Below are positions 16,148 to 24,663 of a stretch of DNA of 24,916 nucleotides, in pieces. Under the pieces are notes generated by a model. It searched no databases. It had not been told where the DNA came from and saw only the letters and a program-made list of their open reading frames with translations. This DNA comes from Kordiimonadaceae bacterium UBA4441 (GTDB lineage: Bacteria; Pseudomonadota; Alphaproteobacteria; Sphingomonadales; Emcibacteraceae). Position numbers and translations under genes: made by a program. How positions within the stretch are numbered: position 1 is the first letter of the stretch; every line of letters starts with the position of its first letter. The stretch spans positions 1 through 24,916 of the forward strand of contig DGPL01000018.1 of the NCBI GenBank assembly GCA_002390425.1, read 5' to 3'.

Positions 16148-16957
16148 TTATGAAAAAAGCCATGCGAAAGCGATAGGAAAGGCAGGCATAATTAATCTTA
16201 TGAATGGAGTGGCATATTGATTTTGTAAAAGCCCGAGCAGATTTTCTGAATAAAAAATAAGAGTTAAGATAAGCAGCGAAAATGCAAGCGAAGGTTCGGT
16301 GCTAAACATTTGCATTGCTAAACTTAGTATAATGAGAAAGCCGGGATAAAGTGCTGAAGCACCAAAAGGAAATTTTGGTGTTGGGAAATTAAGTACGAGG
16401 TAGGCACCGATTGAAGCGATCAAAATCATCATTAAATCAACACTTAAGGGAATGTCTGCGCCTTTAGCAACAACGAATAATCCAACAGCCGCCCAGAACA
16501 AGGAGACTGGTGCTTGTAATGCATTATATTGAATTTCTTCAAGTTTTAAAAAGAGTATGATTGCAATTATCGCAATAAAGGCAAGGGCATAAATATTAAT
16601 ACGAACAATAGGAAAAGTCGCGTTATTCGCATATATCCAGAAGACTACCAATATCATTAATGCGATATGGACTTGCGGTGATAGAATGCTCATTTTAGGA
16701 TATCTGTCTTGTAACATCCCAAAAATAAGTGAAATAAAACAAATGAAAAAGAGTTGATCCGTATTTGTCCTTATAGGTAATGTGGGGATGCCATAGGAAA
16801 TAAGCAAAGTAATAATAAATGCAATGATTAATGAAGAATTGGCGATCGTGTGGCCAATGCCTTCACCGGCAAAATAACGGAATAACCCATGCCCAATAAT
16901 AGTAATTACCGCCGGTAACACCATTAGCATCATGATTGGGTCATTAAAATCTAGCAC
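16148..16957 (-). CDS. Polytopic membrane protein of unknown function
   Basis: This 269-residue protein is almost entirely hydrophobic, with about eight predicted membrane segments and few charges outside the N-terminal RYFAGEG region and the LKLEEIQY loop (about residues 142-149). No catalytic motif or family is recognised. The start is GTG at 16957, supported by GAGGAA 7 bases upstream; the frame also contains later ATGs. It precedes the S9 peptidase by 73 bp on the same strand, so cotranscription is possible. The 330-bp region upstream up to the sRNA holds its promoter. Confidence 0.7.
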   Translation of the reverse strand: MLDFNDPIMMLMVLPAVITIIGHGLFRYFAGEGIGHTIANSSLIIAFIITLLISYGIPTLPIRTNTDQLFFICFISLIFGMLQDRYPKMSILSPQVHIALMILVVFWIYANNATFPIVRINIYALAFIAIIAIILFLKLEEIQYNALQAPVSLFWAAVGLFVVAKGADIPLSVDLMMILIASIGAYLVLNFPTPKFPFGASALYPGFLIILSLAMQMFSTEPSLAFSLLILTLIFYSENLLGLLQNQYATPFIRLIMPAFPIAFAWLFS

Positions 16958-17096
16958 TTATTATTCCTCAATGGTGGATCGATGTTAAAATCTATAGGAA
17001 AGTGTCTCGCCTAACAACATCGTTTTTATGGGTTTATAAAATTACTAATAGCAATCTTGGTGAAAAAACTTAATTTTTCTAAAAAAAACACAAAAA

Positions 17097-17199
17097 AGTG
17101 ATAAGTGATATATTTATCATTTCACTTAAGAATTAGCTCTAATTTATTGAAATATATAGTTTTTCAAGGTTTTTATGACTGTGACATAAAGAGCACAGT
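17097..17199. other. AT-rich intergenic region with short inverted repeats
   Basis: In the gap between the membrane-protein start and the sRNA gene two symmetrical sites stand out. AAGTGATAAGTGAT and ATCATTTCACTT (17097-17127) are imperfect inverted copies, and ACTGTG-N10-CACAGT (17178-17199) is an exact 6-bp pair. They are plausible operators for the divergent transcripts, but chance is not excluded. No reading frame with a start site is present from 16958 to 17276. Confidence 0.35.
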
Positions 17200-17250
17200 G
17201 TGATATAAATGTTTAAGTTAAGTTATTGTAAAATATAGGCTATTTTATGC

Positions 17251-17282
17251 TTGCAATATAATATTTTAGGCATAAATATAAT
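17251..17282 (+). promoter_or_regulatory. Candidate promoter of the mmgR-like sRNA
   Basis: TTGCAA (17251-17256) lies 20 bases before a perfect TATAAT (17277-17282); another TATAAT is at 17257-17262. The spacing of the first pair is long, so an activator or the second box may be used. Starts near 17289 or 17269 would follow. Confidence 0.4.
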
Positions 17283-17288
17283 GAGTAA

Positions 17289-17380
17289 CAAGGCTCTTGG
17301 TGTAGGAGTTTTTGTTACCGCTCTTTAGAGCATTTCCTCCCTAGACTTGGACTATTCGGAAAACCGGATGGTCCTTTTTT
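17289..17380 (+). ncRNA. Trans-acting sRNA, mmgR/suhB (alpha-r8) type
   Basis: A short transcript unit with its own promoter and terminator lies in the gap. The RNA would begin with a stem-loop containing GCTC/GAGC, then a single-stranded C-rich decamer TTTCCTCCCT (17333-17342), and end with an 11-bp terminator hairpin. As I recall, this decamer, exposed between a 5' stem-loop and the terminator in an RNA of about 77-90 nt, is the hallmark of mmgR (Rfam family suhB), which in rhizobia limits polyhydroxybutyrate accumulation. CUCCCU is complementary to Shine-Dalgarno sequences, which fits an Hfq-type repressor of translation. The 5' end is estimated from the promoter. Confidence 0.65.
17349..17380 (+). 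terminator. Rho-independent terminator of the sRNA
   Basis: GGACTATTCGG (17349-17359) pairs with CCGGATGGTCC (17364-17374) over all 11 positions, counting G-U pairs, around an AAAA loop; six T residues follow. It lies 4 bp from the stop of the converging amidohydrolase-family gene. Confidence 0.93.
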
Positions 17381-17383
17381 CCT

Positions 17384-18235
17384 TTATACGCATAAAATTT
17401 TTTCAATGTCTTCGTTTAATGATTTGATCAATTCAGTGATGATAAGTTTCATATCTTGCGCCTGCGGTTTGAGGGCGCGATTATTTTCATCTAAATACAG
17501 AGATTTCTTAATTTCGATTTGAATTGCGTGTTTATTTTCATTTGGATGTCCATAATGATTGGTATTATATCCGCCCGCAAAGGGGTTATTCATTACGACC
17601 TTAAGTTTATGCCTTTTAAAATGTGCTGCAATATATTTCGTTAACTCATCATTGCAGCTATTTCCATATAAGTTGCCAAGTATAATATCGGGCTGCTTTC
17701 TTAAGGTTTTAAAATTCAAAAATTCATAAGACGGCATTGAATGGCAATCTATCAATACTGAATAACCGAACTTTTGATGATCTTCGTGCAATAAGTGATT
17801 AAGTTTTTTGTGAATTGGGAAATAAAATTGTCTAATTCGGCTTTCTGCCTCTTCAAACGGAATTTTTGTGAAATATATTTCTTTTCTTGTGTATGCATAT
17901 TTTGCAATTGAGCCATATCCAATGTCGACTTTATGACTGCGATCTATTAAATCATCGGGTATTTCGCCATAAAACATTTCTTGGTCCAGTTCATAGGCTG
18001 CTCTGTTGGTGTCCATGAAACTTCGTGCATATTGGTTCGTGAATAACACTGAACCATGATTTGGTGCTTGATCGTATAGTCTATCCACGAAACTATCGCC
18101 CGAGCAAAGTAGAGTATGTTTATCCACTGTGGTCTGACTTAAAAACCCATCAGGAAAGCATTCTCCGCTATGGGGAGAATTATAAATTATATTATTCGTT
18201 TTCTGGTCAGCTTTTAAAAGTGAGTACAAAATCAT
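17384..18235 (-). CDS. N-formylglutamate amidohydrolase-family protein
   Basis: The 283-residue zinc hydrolase of the FGase family (PF05013) has the family motifs in order: NSPHSGECFP (19-28), the DTNRA segment (75-79), DCHSMP (163-168), NNPFAGGYNTNHYG (216-229) and HAIQIEI (236-242). The His in PHSG and DCHSMP are the expected metal ligands. N-formylglutamate deformylases (HutG) finish histidine degradation, but no hut genes are here; proteins of this family next to cpdR in other alphaproteobacteria have no known role, so the substrate is left open. It is divergent from cpdR over 135 bp. The start ATG at 18235 has no strong ribosome site. Confidence 0.85.
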   Translation of the reverse strand: MILYSLLKADQKTNNIIYNSPHSGECFPDGFLSQTTVDKHTLLCSGDSFVDRLYDQAPNHGSVLFTNQYARSFMDTNRAAYELDQEMFYGEIPDDLIDRSHKVDIGYGSIAKYAYTRKEIYFTKIPFEEAESRIRQFYFPIHKKLNHLLHEDHQKFGYSVLIDCHSMPSYEFLNFKTLRKQPDIILGNLYGNSCNDELTKYIAAHFKRHKLKVVMNNPFAGGYNTNHYGHPNENKHAIQIEIKKSLYLDENNRALKPQAQDMKLIITELIKSLNEDIEKILCV

Positions 18236-18257
18236 AAATATAGGCTACAAAATAGTT

Positions 18258-18290
18258 CTAGAAAAAAATAGATAAAAGTGTATTTTCTAG
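18258..18290. promoter_or_regulatory. Inverted repeat between FGase-family gene and cpdR
   Basis: CTAGAAAA (18258-18265) and TTTTCTAG (18283-18290) are exact inverted copies 17 bp apart in the divergent promoter region of the FGase-family gene and cpdR. They could be one operator or a symmetric pair of sites. The AT content lowers their weight. No CtrA box (TTAA-N7-TTAA) was found in this region. Confidence 0.3.
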
Positions 18291-18370
18291 GTAGACTTTA
18301 CAAAATATTAAGGCAATCAGCATATAAACGATTGAAAAGATTAGATTGTTACTAAAAAGGGTTAAGCAAA

Positions 18371-18730
18371 GTGCCACGAATTTTACTTGCTGAAGATGAT
18401 GAAACGATGCGCATGTTTTTAAGCCGCTCGCTTGAAAAAGCAGGCTATGACGTAGTCACTGTTTCACATGGTGCTGAAGCAATACCTTACCTAACAAATG
18501 AAAAATTTGATCTTTTATTGACTGATATTGTTATGCCGGGCATGGACGGTATTGAACTTGCTCGTCGTGCAACGGCCATGCATGAAGAATTGCCTGTTAT
18601 GTTTATTACCGGTTTTGCAGCAGTGGCCATGGACCGTACAAAAGAGCGTCCAAAAAGCTCAAAATTATTGCAAAAACCATTTCATCTTCGCGATTTAGTT
18701 GATGAAGTAGAGGGTATTTTAGCGGCATAA
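18371..18730 (+). CDS. cpdR: Single-domain response regulator CpdR
   Basis: The 119-residue receiver has no output domain: acidic pocket Glu8-Asp9-Asp10, phospho-acceptor Asp52 (LLTDIVMPGMDGIELARRA), Thr80 (FITGFAAVA) and Lys102 (QKPFHLRDLV). These last two segments are the CpdR hallmark. CpdR takes phosphate through the CckA-ChpT relay; its unphosphorylated form recruits the ClpXP protease to the cell pole and primes it for cell-cycle substrates. The start is GTG, with AAGGG ten bases upstream. The C-terminal residues LAA match the degron-like tail of the Caulobacter protein. It is followed by pepN on the same strand. Confidence 0.93.
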   Translation: MPRILLAEDDETMRMFLSRSLEKAGYDVVTVSHGAEAIPYLTNEKFDLLLTDIVMPGMDGIELARRATAMHEELPVMFITGFAAVAMDRTKERPKSSKLLQKPFHLRDLVDEVEGILAA

Positions 18731-18757
18731 TCTTTAATTTGTTAAATATTTATGAAA

Positions 18758-18828
18758 TCACTAATTATTTATTTGTGGTTATTGCTTTTTATCCTTTAAG
18801 GTTAGTTTTGAATAACCATAATTAGTGA
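18758..18828 (+). promoter_or_regulatory. Long imperfect inverted repeat between cpdR and pepN
   Basis: TCACTAATTA (18758-18767) pairs with TAATTAGTGA (18819-18828) and, inside it, TGGTTATT (18776-18783) pairs with AATAACCA (18811-18818), so 18 base pairs with an 8-base bulge on the left close a 27-base loop that itself holds CCTTTAAGG. The right arm contains the GTG 18825-18827, the outermost pepN start. No T-run follows, so it is unlikely to be a simple terminator. A cruciform operator or an RNA fold acting on pepN translation is possible. Confidence 0.6.
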
Positions 18829-21455
18829 AAAGAATAAGTATGCTTGATATCTCAGCACAAGATGTGTCCCCAGAAACTAAATATTTATCAGAATATAAAA
18901 AACCAGATTTTTCCATAACAACTGTGGATTTAAACTTTGATTTAAATGAGGATGTTACACATGTGACATCGCGATTGCATATTAAACGTCAGCAAGGGGA
19001 TAACTCACCCTTAATTCTTGATGGTGAAGACATGACATTGATTTCTGTTGTCATTGATGGAAAGAATGTTGACTATGATTTAGATGACGAGACGCTAACA
19101 ATTCATGATGTGCCCGATGAATTCGATCTAATGATTGTGAATGATATTGATCCAGCGAGTAATACAGCCCTTGAAGGACTTTATGTATCAAATGGCATGT
19201 TCTGTACGCAATGTGAGGCTCAAGGTTTCCGTCGCATTACTTATTTCTTAGACCGCCCTGATGTGATGGCAAAATTCAAGGTTCGAATTGAAGGTTTTAA
19301 AGCAAATTATCCAGTTCTGCTGTCAAATGGCAATGAAGTTGAACGGGGAGAAGCCGAAAATGGCAGACATTATGTCGTTTGGGATGATCCGTTTCCAAAA
19401 CCAAGTTATTTATTTGCTTTGGTTGCCGGTAATTTAGGATGCACTGAAGATCATTTCACCACCAAAAGCGGTATGGATGTAACCTTAAGGATTTTTACAG
19501 AGGAGCAAGATCTGGATAAATGCCCTCATGCTATGGAGAGTTTAAAGAAATCCATGAAGTGGGATGAGGAAGTTTATGGTCTTGAATATGACTTGAATAT
19601 TTTTAATATCGTCGCCGTAAGTCATTTTAATATGGGGGCAATGGAAAATAAAAGCTTAAACATTTTTAATACTAAGTGTGTGCTAGCTAAGGCGGAAACA
19701 GCAACAGATACTGATTTCTCATTTGTTGAGGCCGTTGTTGCACATGAGTATTTCCATAATTGGACCGGTAACCGGGTTACTTGTCGTGATTGGTTTCAAT
19801 TAAGCTTGAAAGAGGGATTAACGGTATTTCGCGATCATGAATTTTCTGCTGATATGGGCAGCCGTGCGGTAACCAGAATAAATGATGTAAGAACTCTACG
19901 TCAGCATCAATTTGCTGAAGATAGCGGGCCTATGGCACATCCAGTGCGTCCTGAATCTTATATTGAAATAAATAACTTTTATACCATGACGGTTTATGAA
20001 AAAGGATCGGAAGTTATTCGAATGATGCATCGTTTACTTGGTGCTGAGAAATATAGAAAAGCAATGGATCTGTATTTCGAAAGACATGATGGTCAGGCCG
20101 TTACATGTGAAGATTTTGTTTGTGCTATGGAAAATGGATCTGGTGTTGATTTAAGCCAATTCAGATTGTGGTATAGCCAAGCGGGAACTCCGGAAGTCAG
20201 TGTGACAAGCCATTTTGATAAAAGTGCGAAGAAATATGAACTTACTTTCAAGCAATCCATTCCTGATACACCTGGTCAGACAGATAAAAAGCCCATGCAT
20301 ATTCCTGTTGAATTGGGCTTAATTGATCGGTTCGGGCAAGAATTGTTGCCTGGTGGTAACATTATGCTTGATTTAAAGGAAGAAGAACAAGTTTTCACTT
20401 TTGAAGGACTGGAAGAAAAGCCGATCCCTTCAATATTGCGTGGGTTTTCAGCACCTATAAAACTTAGTCATGATTTAACGCGCGATGAATTAATATTCCT
20501 GATTGGGTACGACACTGATAGCTTTAATCGATGGGAAGCCGCGCAGACCATATCTACAAATATAATATTATCAATCGTTGATGATTTGAAGGCTGATGGT
20601 CCCAAAGCACTTGATCCAAAATTTATCGAAGCACTTCGAATGGTTTTGATGGATAAGTCATTGGATAAAGCCTTTATAGCGGAAATGTTAGCATTACCAT
20701 CCGAGAGCGTCTTAGGGCAGAAAAAAACGCCAGTAGCGGTCGATGGAATTCATACAGCAAGGAAATATGTGGTGAGTGAGTTGGCATACGCATTGAAGGA
20801 TGAATTGCTTTCTACTTATCAAGCGTGTCTTACGGACGACCCATATGAATTTACGCCCGAAGCTACTGGGCAGAGACGTCTAAAAAATATGGTCCTTGGG
20901 TATTTAATGGAAATTGCTGACGAAAATATTTTTAAAATTTGCCGTGATCAATTTTATTCAAGTAATAATATGACGGACGAAATAGCGGCGTTCACTTATT
21001 TAGTTGATAGTGAAAGTGCTGACCGTGAAAAAGTAATCGATGACTTTTATGATAAATGGCATAAGGATCAATTAGTTCTTGATAAATGGTTTAGTGCACA
21101 AGCAATGTCGACGCGTAGTGGCGTATTAGATCAGATGGATGAAATGAATAATCATAAAGATTTCGATTTGAAAACACCAAATCGTGTGCGTTCACTAATC
21201 AGCGTATTCTGCGGTTTAAATCAAGTGAGTTTCCATGATAATTCGGGAAGGGGATATGAATTTCTTGCACGTAATATCAAGGCTCTTGATCCTTTAAATC
21301 CACAAATTGCAGCAGGCCTGGCTAAGCAGCTGACCAGATGGAAGTCTTTTGATAAAGATCGCCAAAAGATGATGATTTCAACTTTGGAAGATATTCTAAA
21401 GCAAGAAGGTCTTTCCAAACATGTGTACGAAATTGTCTTAAAAAGCCTAGCTTAA
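18825..21455 (+). CDS. pepN: Aminopeptidase N
   Basis: This 876-residue M1 metallopeptidase has the exopeptidase motif GAMEN (271-275) and the zinc motif HEYFH (307-311) with the third ligand Glu330 (LKEGLTVFRD), like E. coli PepN (870). Downstream are the M1 DUF3458-type domains (about 470-540) and a helical C-terminal region. It is a cytosolic broad-specificity aminopeptidase in the last steps of peptide recycling. Start is uncertain: GTG 18825 lies in a hairpin arm and has no ribosome site, while ATG 18840 (AAAAGAATAAGT before it, weak) would give 871 residues. It follows cpdR by 94 bp. Confidence 0.96.
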   Translation: MKRISMLDISAQDVSPETKYLSEYKKPDFSITTVDLNFDLNEDVTHVTSRLHIKRQQGDNSPLILDGEDMTLISVVIDGKNVDYDLDDETLTIHDVPDEFDLMIVNDIDPASNTALEGLYVSNGMFCTQCEAQGFRRITYFLDRPDVMAKFKVRIEGFKANYPVLLSNGNEVERGEAENGRHYVVWDDPFPKPSYLFALVAGNLGCTEDHFTTKSGMDVTLRIFTEEQDLDKCPHAMESLKKSMKWDEEVYGLEYDLNIFNIVAVSHFNMGAMENKSLNIFNTKCVLAKAETATDTDFSFVEAVVAHEYFHNWTGNRVTCRDWFQLSLKEGLTVFRDHEFSADMGSRAVTRINDVRTLRQHQFAEDSGPMAHPVRPESYIEINNFYTMTVYEKGSEVIRMMHRLLGAEKYRKAMDLYFERHDGQAVTCEDFVCAMENGSGVDLSQFRLWYSQAGTPEVSVTSHFDKSAKKYELTFKQSIPDTPGQTDKKPMHIPVELGLIDRFGQELLPGGNIMLDLKEEEQVFTFEGLEEKPIPSILRGFSAPIKLSHDLTRDELIFLIGYDTDSFNRWEAAQTISTNIILSIVDDLKADGPKALDPKFIEALRMVLMDKSLDKAFIAEMLALPSESVLGQKKTPVAVDGIHTARKYVVSELAYALKDELLSTYQACLTDDPYEFTPEATGQRRLKNMVLGYLMEIADENIFKICRDQFYSSNNMTDEIAAFTYLVDSESADREKVIDDFYDKWHKDQLVLDKWFSAQAMSTRSGVLDQMDEMNNHKDFDLKTPNRVRSLISVFCGLNQVSFHDNSGRGYEFLARNIKALDPLNPQIAAGLAKQLTRWKSFDKDRQKMMISTLEDILKQEGLSKHVYEIVLKSLA

Positions 21456-21489
21456 ATTAAATAAGTATTTTTCAGTATATCCTATTAAT

Positions 21490-21522
21490 ACATAGTAACT
21501 TGCTAAATTAAAGTTACTATGT
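21490..21522 (+). terminator. Hairpin after pepN, possible terminator
   Basis: ACATAGTAACTT (21490-21501) and AAGTTACTATGT (21511-21522) form a perfect 12-bp stem around a 9-base loop. It lies 35 bp after the pepN stop and 39 bp before the next gene. The tract downstream (TAGCTTCTTAATATT) is only mildly T-rich, so termination is likely but weak; an operator role for the next gene is the alternative. Confidence 0.5.
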
Positions 21523-21560
21523 TAGCTTCTTAATATTCATAATTAAATAGGGTGTAAAAA

Positions 21561-22763
21561 ATGAGTTCTACTTTTAAAGACATACGTTCATATAGACTAT
21601 CAAATATTGATATGATGAGGGGGCTTGTCATTATTATAATGGCACTTGATCATGTAAGAGATTATTTCTATTTCAGCGGTACGAGCCTCTCTTTAAGCGA
21701 TCCTGCTATTGATGGGGGGTATTATATTACGAGATGGATCACGCATTTTTGCGCCCCGGTTTTTGTATTCTTAGCAGGAACGTCGGTCGGGTTAATGCAG
21801 GAACGCAGATCACGTAAAGAGCTATCTAAGTTTATCCTAAAGCGCGGTATTTGGCTCATTTTCTGTGAAATTGTTCTTATTTCAACAGCACTGACTTTTA
21901 GGCCTCTTGGTGATGAAATGACAGGAGGCGGTATATTTGCCTTCTTACAAGTTCTCTATGCTTTAGGTATAAGCATGATTGCTTTATCAGGATTATTATT
22001 TCTGGGTGCAAGAAATTGTTTGATCATTGGCGCTGTTATTCTTTTAGGGCATAATTTTATCGGCGGATTTTGGCCAGAAGCACAGCCATTTTCTCAACCA
22101 GATGACCCGTTTTGGGTAACATTGATGACACCAGGCACTTTTCTTGTAATTCCTTTTTATACCGTCGTAATGTATCCACCAATTCCATGGATTGGGGTTA
22201 TTTTAATCGGGTATGGTAGTAGCTTTATTTTTAAAAAAGAGCCGAGTGAACGAGATGCATTGCTTAGAAAAATTGGTTTTTCATTTATAGGTGCGTTTAT
22301 CGTCTTGCGTTTTATAGGGATATATGGTGACCCAAATACATGGCAAGTTCAGGAACTCGGATTATTTTCAATAGTTTTTGATTTCTTTGATGTCACAAAA
22401 TATCCACCCAGTTTGTTGTTTCTATTAATGACGTTAGGGCCAACGGCAATATTATGTTCATATGCCTATCAAATCAGTGGGAAAATTAAAGATATACTTG
22501 TGATGTTTGGAAGAGTTCCATTCGCCTTTTATGTAGTTCATTTCTATCTTATTCATGTGTTATGTGTTTTCTTTGGAATATGGCAAGGGTACGAAGCACA
22601 TCAACTGGCTCATATGTTCCCTTTCTTTCCAGAGGGATACGGTACAAATTTAATAGGAGTATATCTCGTATGGGGTTTGGTGATTGCTATGATGTATCCA
22701 TTTTGCAAATGGGTATATAAGGTTAAATCTCAAAGAAAAGATTGGTGGCTAAGTTATTTATAA
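21561..22763 (+). CDS. HGSNAT/DUF1624-type membrane acyltransferase
   Basis: The 400-residue multi-pass inner-membrane protein opens with NIDMMRGLVIIIMALDHVRDYF (about 15-36) and THFCAPVFVFLAGTSVGL (residues 61-78). These are the markers of the heparan-alpha-glucosaminide N-acetyltransferase catalytic family (PF07786, DUF1624). Members move acyl groups from a cytoplasmic donor across the membrane to sugars; the bacterial acceptor is unknown in most cases, and here too. About ten hydrophobic segments follow, ending in a basic WVYKVKSQRKDWW tail. AGGGTG lies 7 bases before ATG. It looks monocistronic: hairpins lie before and after it. Confidence 0.82.
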   Translation: MSSTFKDIRSYRLSNIDMMRGLVIIIMALDHVRDYFYFSGTSLSLSDPAIDGGYYITRWITHFCAPVFVFLAGTSVGLMQERRSRKELSKFILKRGIWLIFCEIVLISTALTFRPLGDEMTGGGIFAFLQVLYALGISMIALSGLLFLGARNCLIIGAVILLGHNFIGGFWPEAQPFSQPDDPFWVTLMTPGTFLVIPFYTVVMYPPIPWIGVILIGYGSSFIFKKEPSERDALLRKIGFSFIGAFIVLRFIGIYGDPNTWQVQELGLFSIVFDFFDVTKYPPSLLFLLMTLGPTAILCSYAYQISGKIKDILVMFGRVPFAFYVVHFYLIHVLCVFFGIWQGYEAHQLAHMFPFFPEGYGTNLIGVYLVWGLVIAMMYPFCKWVYKVKSQRKDWWLSYL

Positions 22764-22770
22764 GACCATT

Positions 22771-22799
22771 AAAAAAGGCCGCTGAATACAGCGGCCTTT
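22771..22799. terminator. Bidirectional rho-independent terminator
   Basis: The perfect 11-bp stem AAAGGCCGCTG/CAGCGGCCTTT (22774-22784, 22789-22799) with loop AATA is flanked by an A-run on its left (T-run on the minus strand) and a short T-run on its right. It sits between two converging genes, HGSNAT-type (stop 22763) and amidohydrolase (stop 22821), and likely ends both. Confidence 0.92.
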
Positions 22800-22820
22800 A
22801 TCATTTAATATTACCAAACT

Positions 22821-24527
22821 TTATTTCTGATATTTAATGTCACCATGAACAATGGTTAGTACTGCGTTTGATGACATAATTTGGTCTTCAGGAATTGTCA
22901 TAATGTCTTTATCAAAAACAACAACGTCCGCTAGTTTACCTGTTTCAATGGATCCAAGCGCATTTTCTTGGAATGCTGCATAAGCGCCCCAGATGGTCAG
23001 CATTTTTAATGCTTCTTCGCGGGTAACGGCATATTCAGGATGCCAGCCTAATGCTGAAAAACCACTTAGGTCTTTACGCGCAACGGCGGCATAAAATTCA
23101 ATGCGTGGGTCACCAATTTCAACGGGTTGATCAGATCCACCTGGAATAATAGCCCCTTTATCTAGGAATACACGCCAGAGATAAGCATTTTTAAGACGTT
23201 CTAGACCAAGACGGTCCTCTGCAAAGTGCAAGTCACCAATAGCATGGGAAGGCTGCATTGATGGTAGAACATCTAAGTCAATGAAGCGGTCAACATCATT
23301 AGGTTGCACATTTTGCGCATGTTCGATACGCCACCGAACATCGTTTACTTTACGCTGTGATTTTGGAACTTCATTAAATGCCATTTCATAAGCATCCAGA
23401 ACTTTGCGGTTTGCATCGTCACCGATAGCATGTGTTTCAACTTGAATGCCTGCTTTAAGAGCATCAACGAGAAGAGGCTTTATTTCCTCTGGTGTATAAC
23501 GCATAAGGCCGCGGGTATCATAATCAGCATATGGTTCAATAAAGGCTGCACCACGAGATCCGAGCGCACCGTCCATAACAATTTTAATGTCACGAACCGT
23601 TAGATAATGATCTGGATCAATGATTGCGCCTTGCTCGACAAGCTGCGTGGCGCTGTCACCATAACCCATGGCATCATAGATACGGTGTGCTAATTTACCT
23701 TCTGCGTGAAGTTCTTTCATCAGATTAAATGATTCCCATGAGCTACCTGCGTTTTGAAAACCAGTCCAACCTAATGAAACATTACGTTCTGTACCCGCTT
23801 GAATTGCGCGTTTGTTATCAGCTGGTGTTGGGGAAGGGATCAGAGGGCGCACATAACGCATAGCCGTATCAATTAACATGCCTGTTGGCTCACCATTTTC
23901 ATCAAGGTTAATGTGGCCACCAACGGGGTTTTCGCTTTCGCCGGTAATGCCAGCCATGTTCATAGCGACCGTATTTATAACGGAGGCATGACCATCAGCG
24001 CGTGTTAAATAAACGGGACGATCTGGAACGATTTCATCGAGTTCTTGACGTGTAGGAAAACGTTTTTCCGGCCAAACTTTTTCAATCCAGCCACGCCCCA
24101 CGACCCATGGCTGATCTGGATTTGCATCGGCGTATTCTTTTACGGCAGCAAGCATTTCAGCTAAACTATTAATCCCTTGAAGGTTTAAATTAACTTCGCG
24201 AAAACCAACGCCGGAAATATGACCATGTGATTCAATGAAGCCCGGATAAACGGCTTTCCCGGCTAAATCTATTATATTCGCGTCGCCACAAGTGTATCTT
24301 GCGGCACCGTCATTATCTCCTACATAAATGAATTTGCTGTCTTTAATGACAATTGCTTCTGCGGAAGGGTTATTTTCATTTACGGTATAAATAGTACCGT
24401 TTGTTAAAACGAGATCTGCGGCAGTACAGGCAGCTGCGTTAGTTGCATTATCACTGCTCGTTTGTTCACCAGAACAAGCCGCCAGCATACCAATTGCAGC
24501 TGATGCTAGTAAAAGTTTTTTGATCAT
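22821..24527 (-). CDS. YtcJ-like metal-dependent amidohydrolase, lipoprotein
   Basis: The 568-residue product has a lipoprotein signal (MIKKLLLASAAIGMLAAC, Cys18), so it is anchored in the envelope. The body is an Amidohydro_3 (YtcJ-like) domain: H101-x-H103 in IESHGHIS, a strand with KIVMDGALGSRGA, His366 in VETHAIGD, His403 in RIEHAQ and Asp466 in PGGSDQPVE, the metal and catalytic residues of the superfamily. The substrate (an amide, urea or cyclic compound) is not visible. GAGGAAAC precedes the ATG. The family is usually cytosolic in Bacillus; a secreted lipid-anchored form is frequent in marine proteobacteria, suggesting a role in scavenging, which is inference. Confidence 0.9.
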   Translation of the reverse strand: MIKKLLLASAAIGMLAACSGEQTSSDNATNAAACTAADLVLTNGTIYTVNENNPSAEAIVIKDSKFIYVGDNDGAARYTCGDANIIDLAGKAVYPGFIESHGHISGVGFREVNLNLQGINSLAEMLAAVKEYADANPDQPWVVGRGWIEKVWPEKRFPTRQELDEIVPDRPVYLTRADGHASVINTVAMNMAGITGESENPVGGHINLDENGEPTGMLIDTAMRYVRPLIPSPTPADNKRAIQAGTERNVSLGWTGFQNAGSSWESFNLMKELHAEGKLAHRIYDAMGYGDSATQLVEQGAIIDPDHYLTVRDIKIVMDGALGSRGAAFIEPYADYDTRGLMRYTPEEIKPLLVDALKAGIQVETHAIGDDANRKVLDAYEMAFNEVPKSQRKVNDVRWRIEHAQNVQPNDVDRFIDLDVLPSMQPSHAIGDLHFAEDRLGLERLKNAYLWRVFLDKGAIIPGGSDQPVEIGDPRIEFYAAVARKDLSGFSALGWHPEYAVTREEALKMLTIWGAYAAFQENALGSIETGKLADVVVFDKDIMTIPEDQIMSSNAVLTIVHGDIKYQK

Positions 24528-24663
24528 TAAAGTTTCCTCATATATTTTCGATTAAATCTGTTTTGTTATAATATTCACAAGATAAAACTTTAGGTAGGTA
24601 AAATACAAATTGTTTTTACAGAAAAGTTATAATTTTATTATGATTAAAGGGAAAAATAAGTAT

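Noticed and set aside
17281..17328. 15-codon frame starting ATG AGT AAC, considered as an attenuator leader peptide
   Set aside because: It has no ribosome-binding site, its ATG overlaps the -10 box of the sRNA promoter, and no gene follows the terminator on the plus strand.
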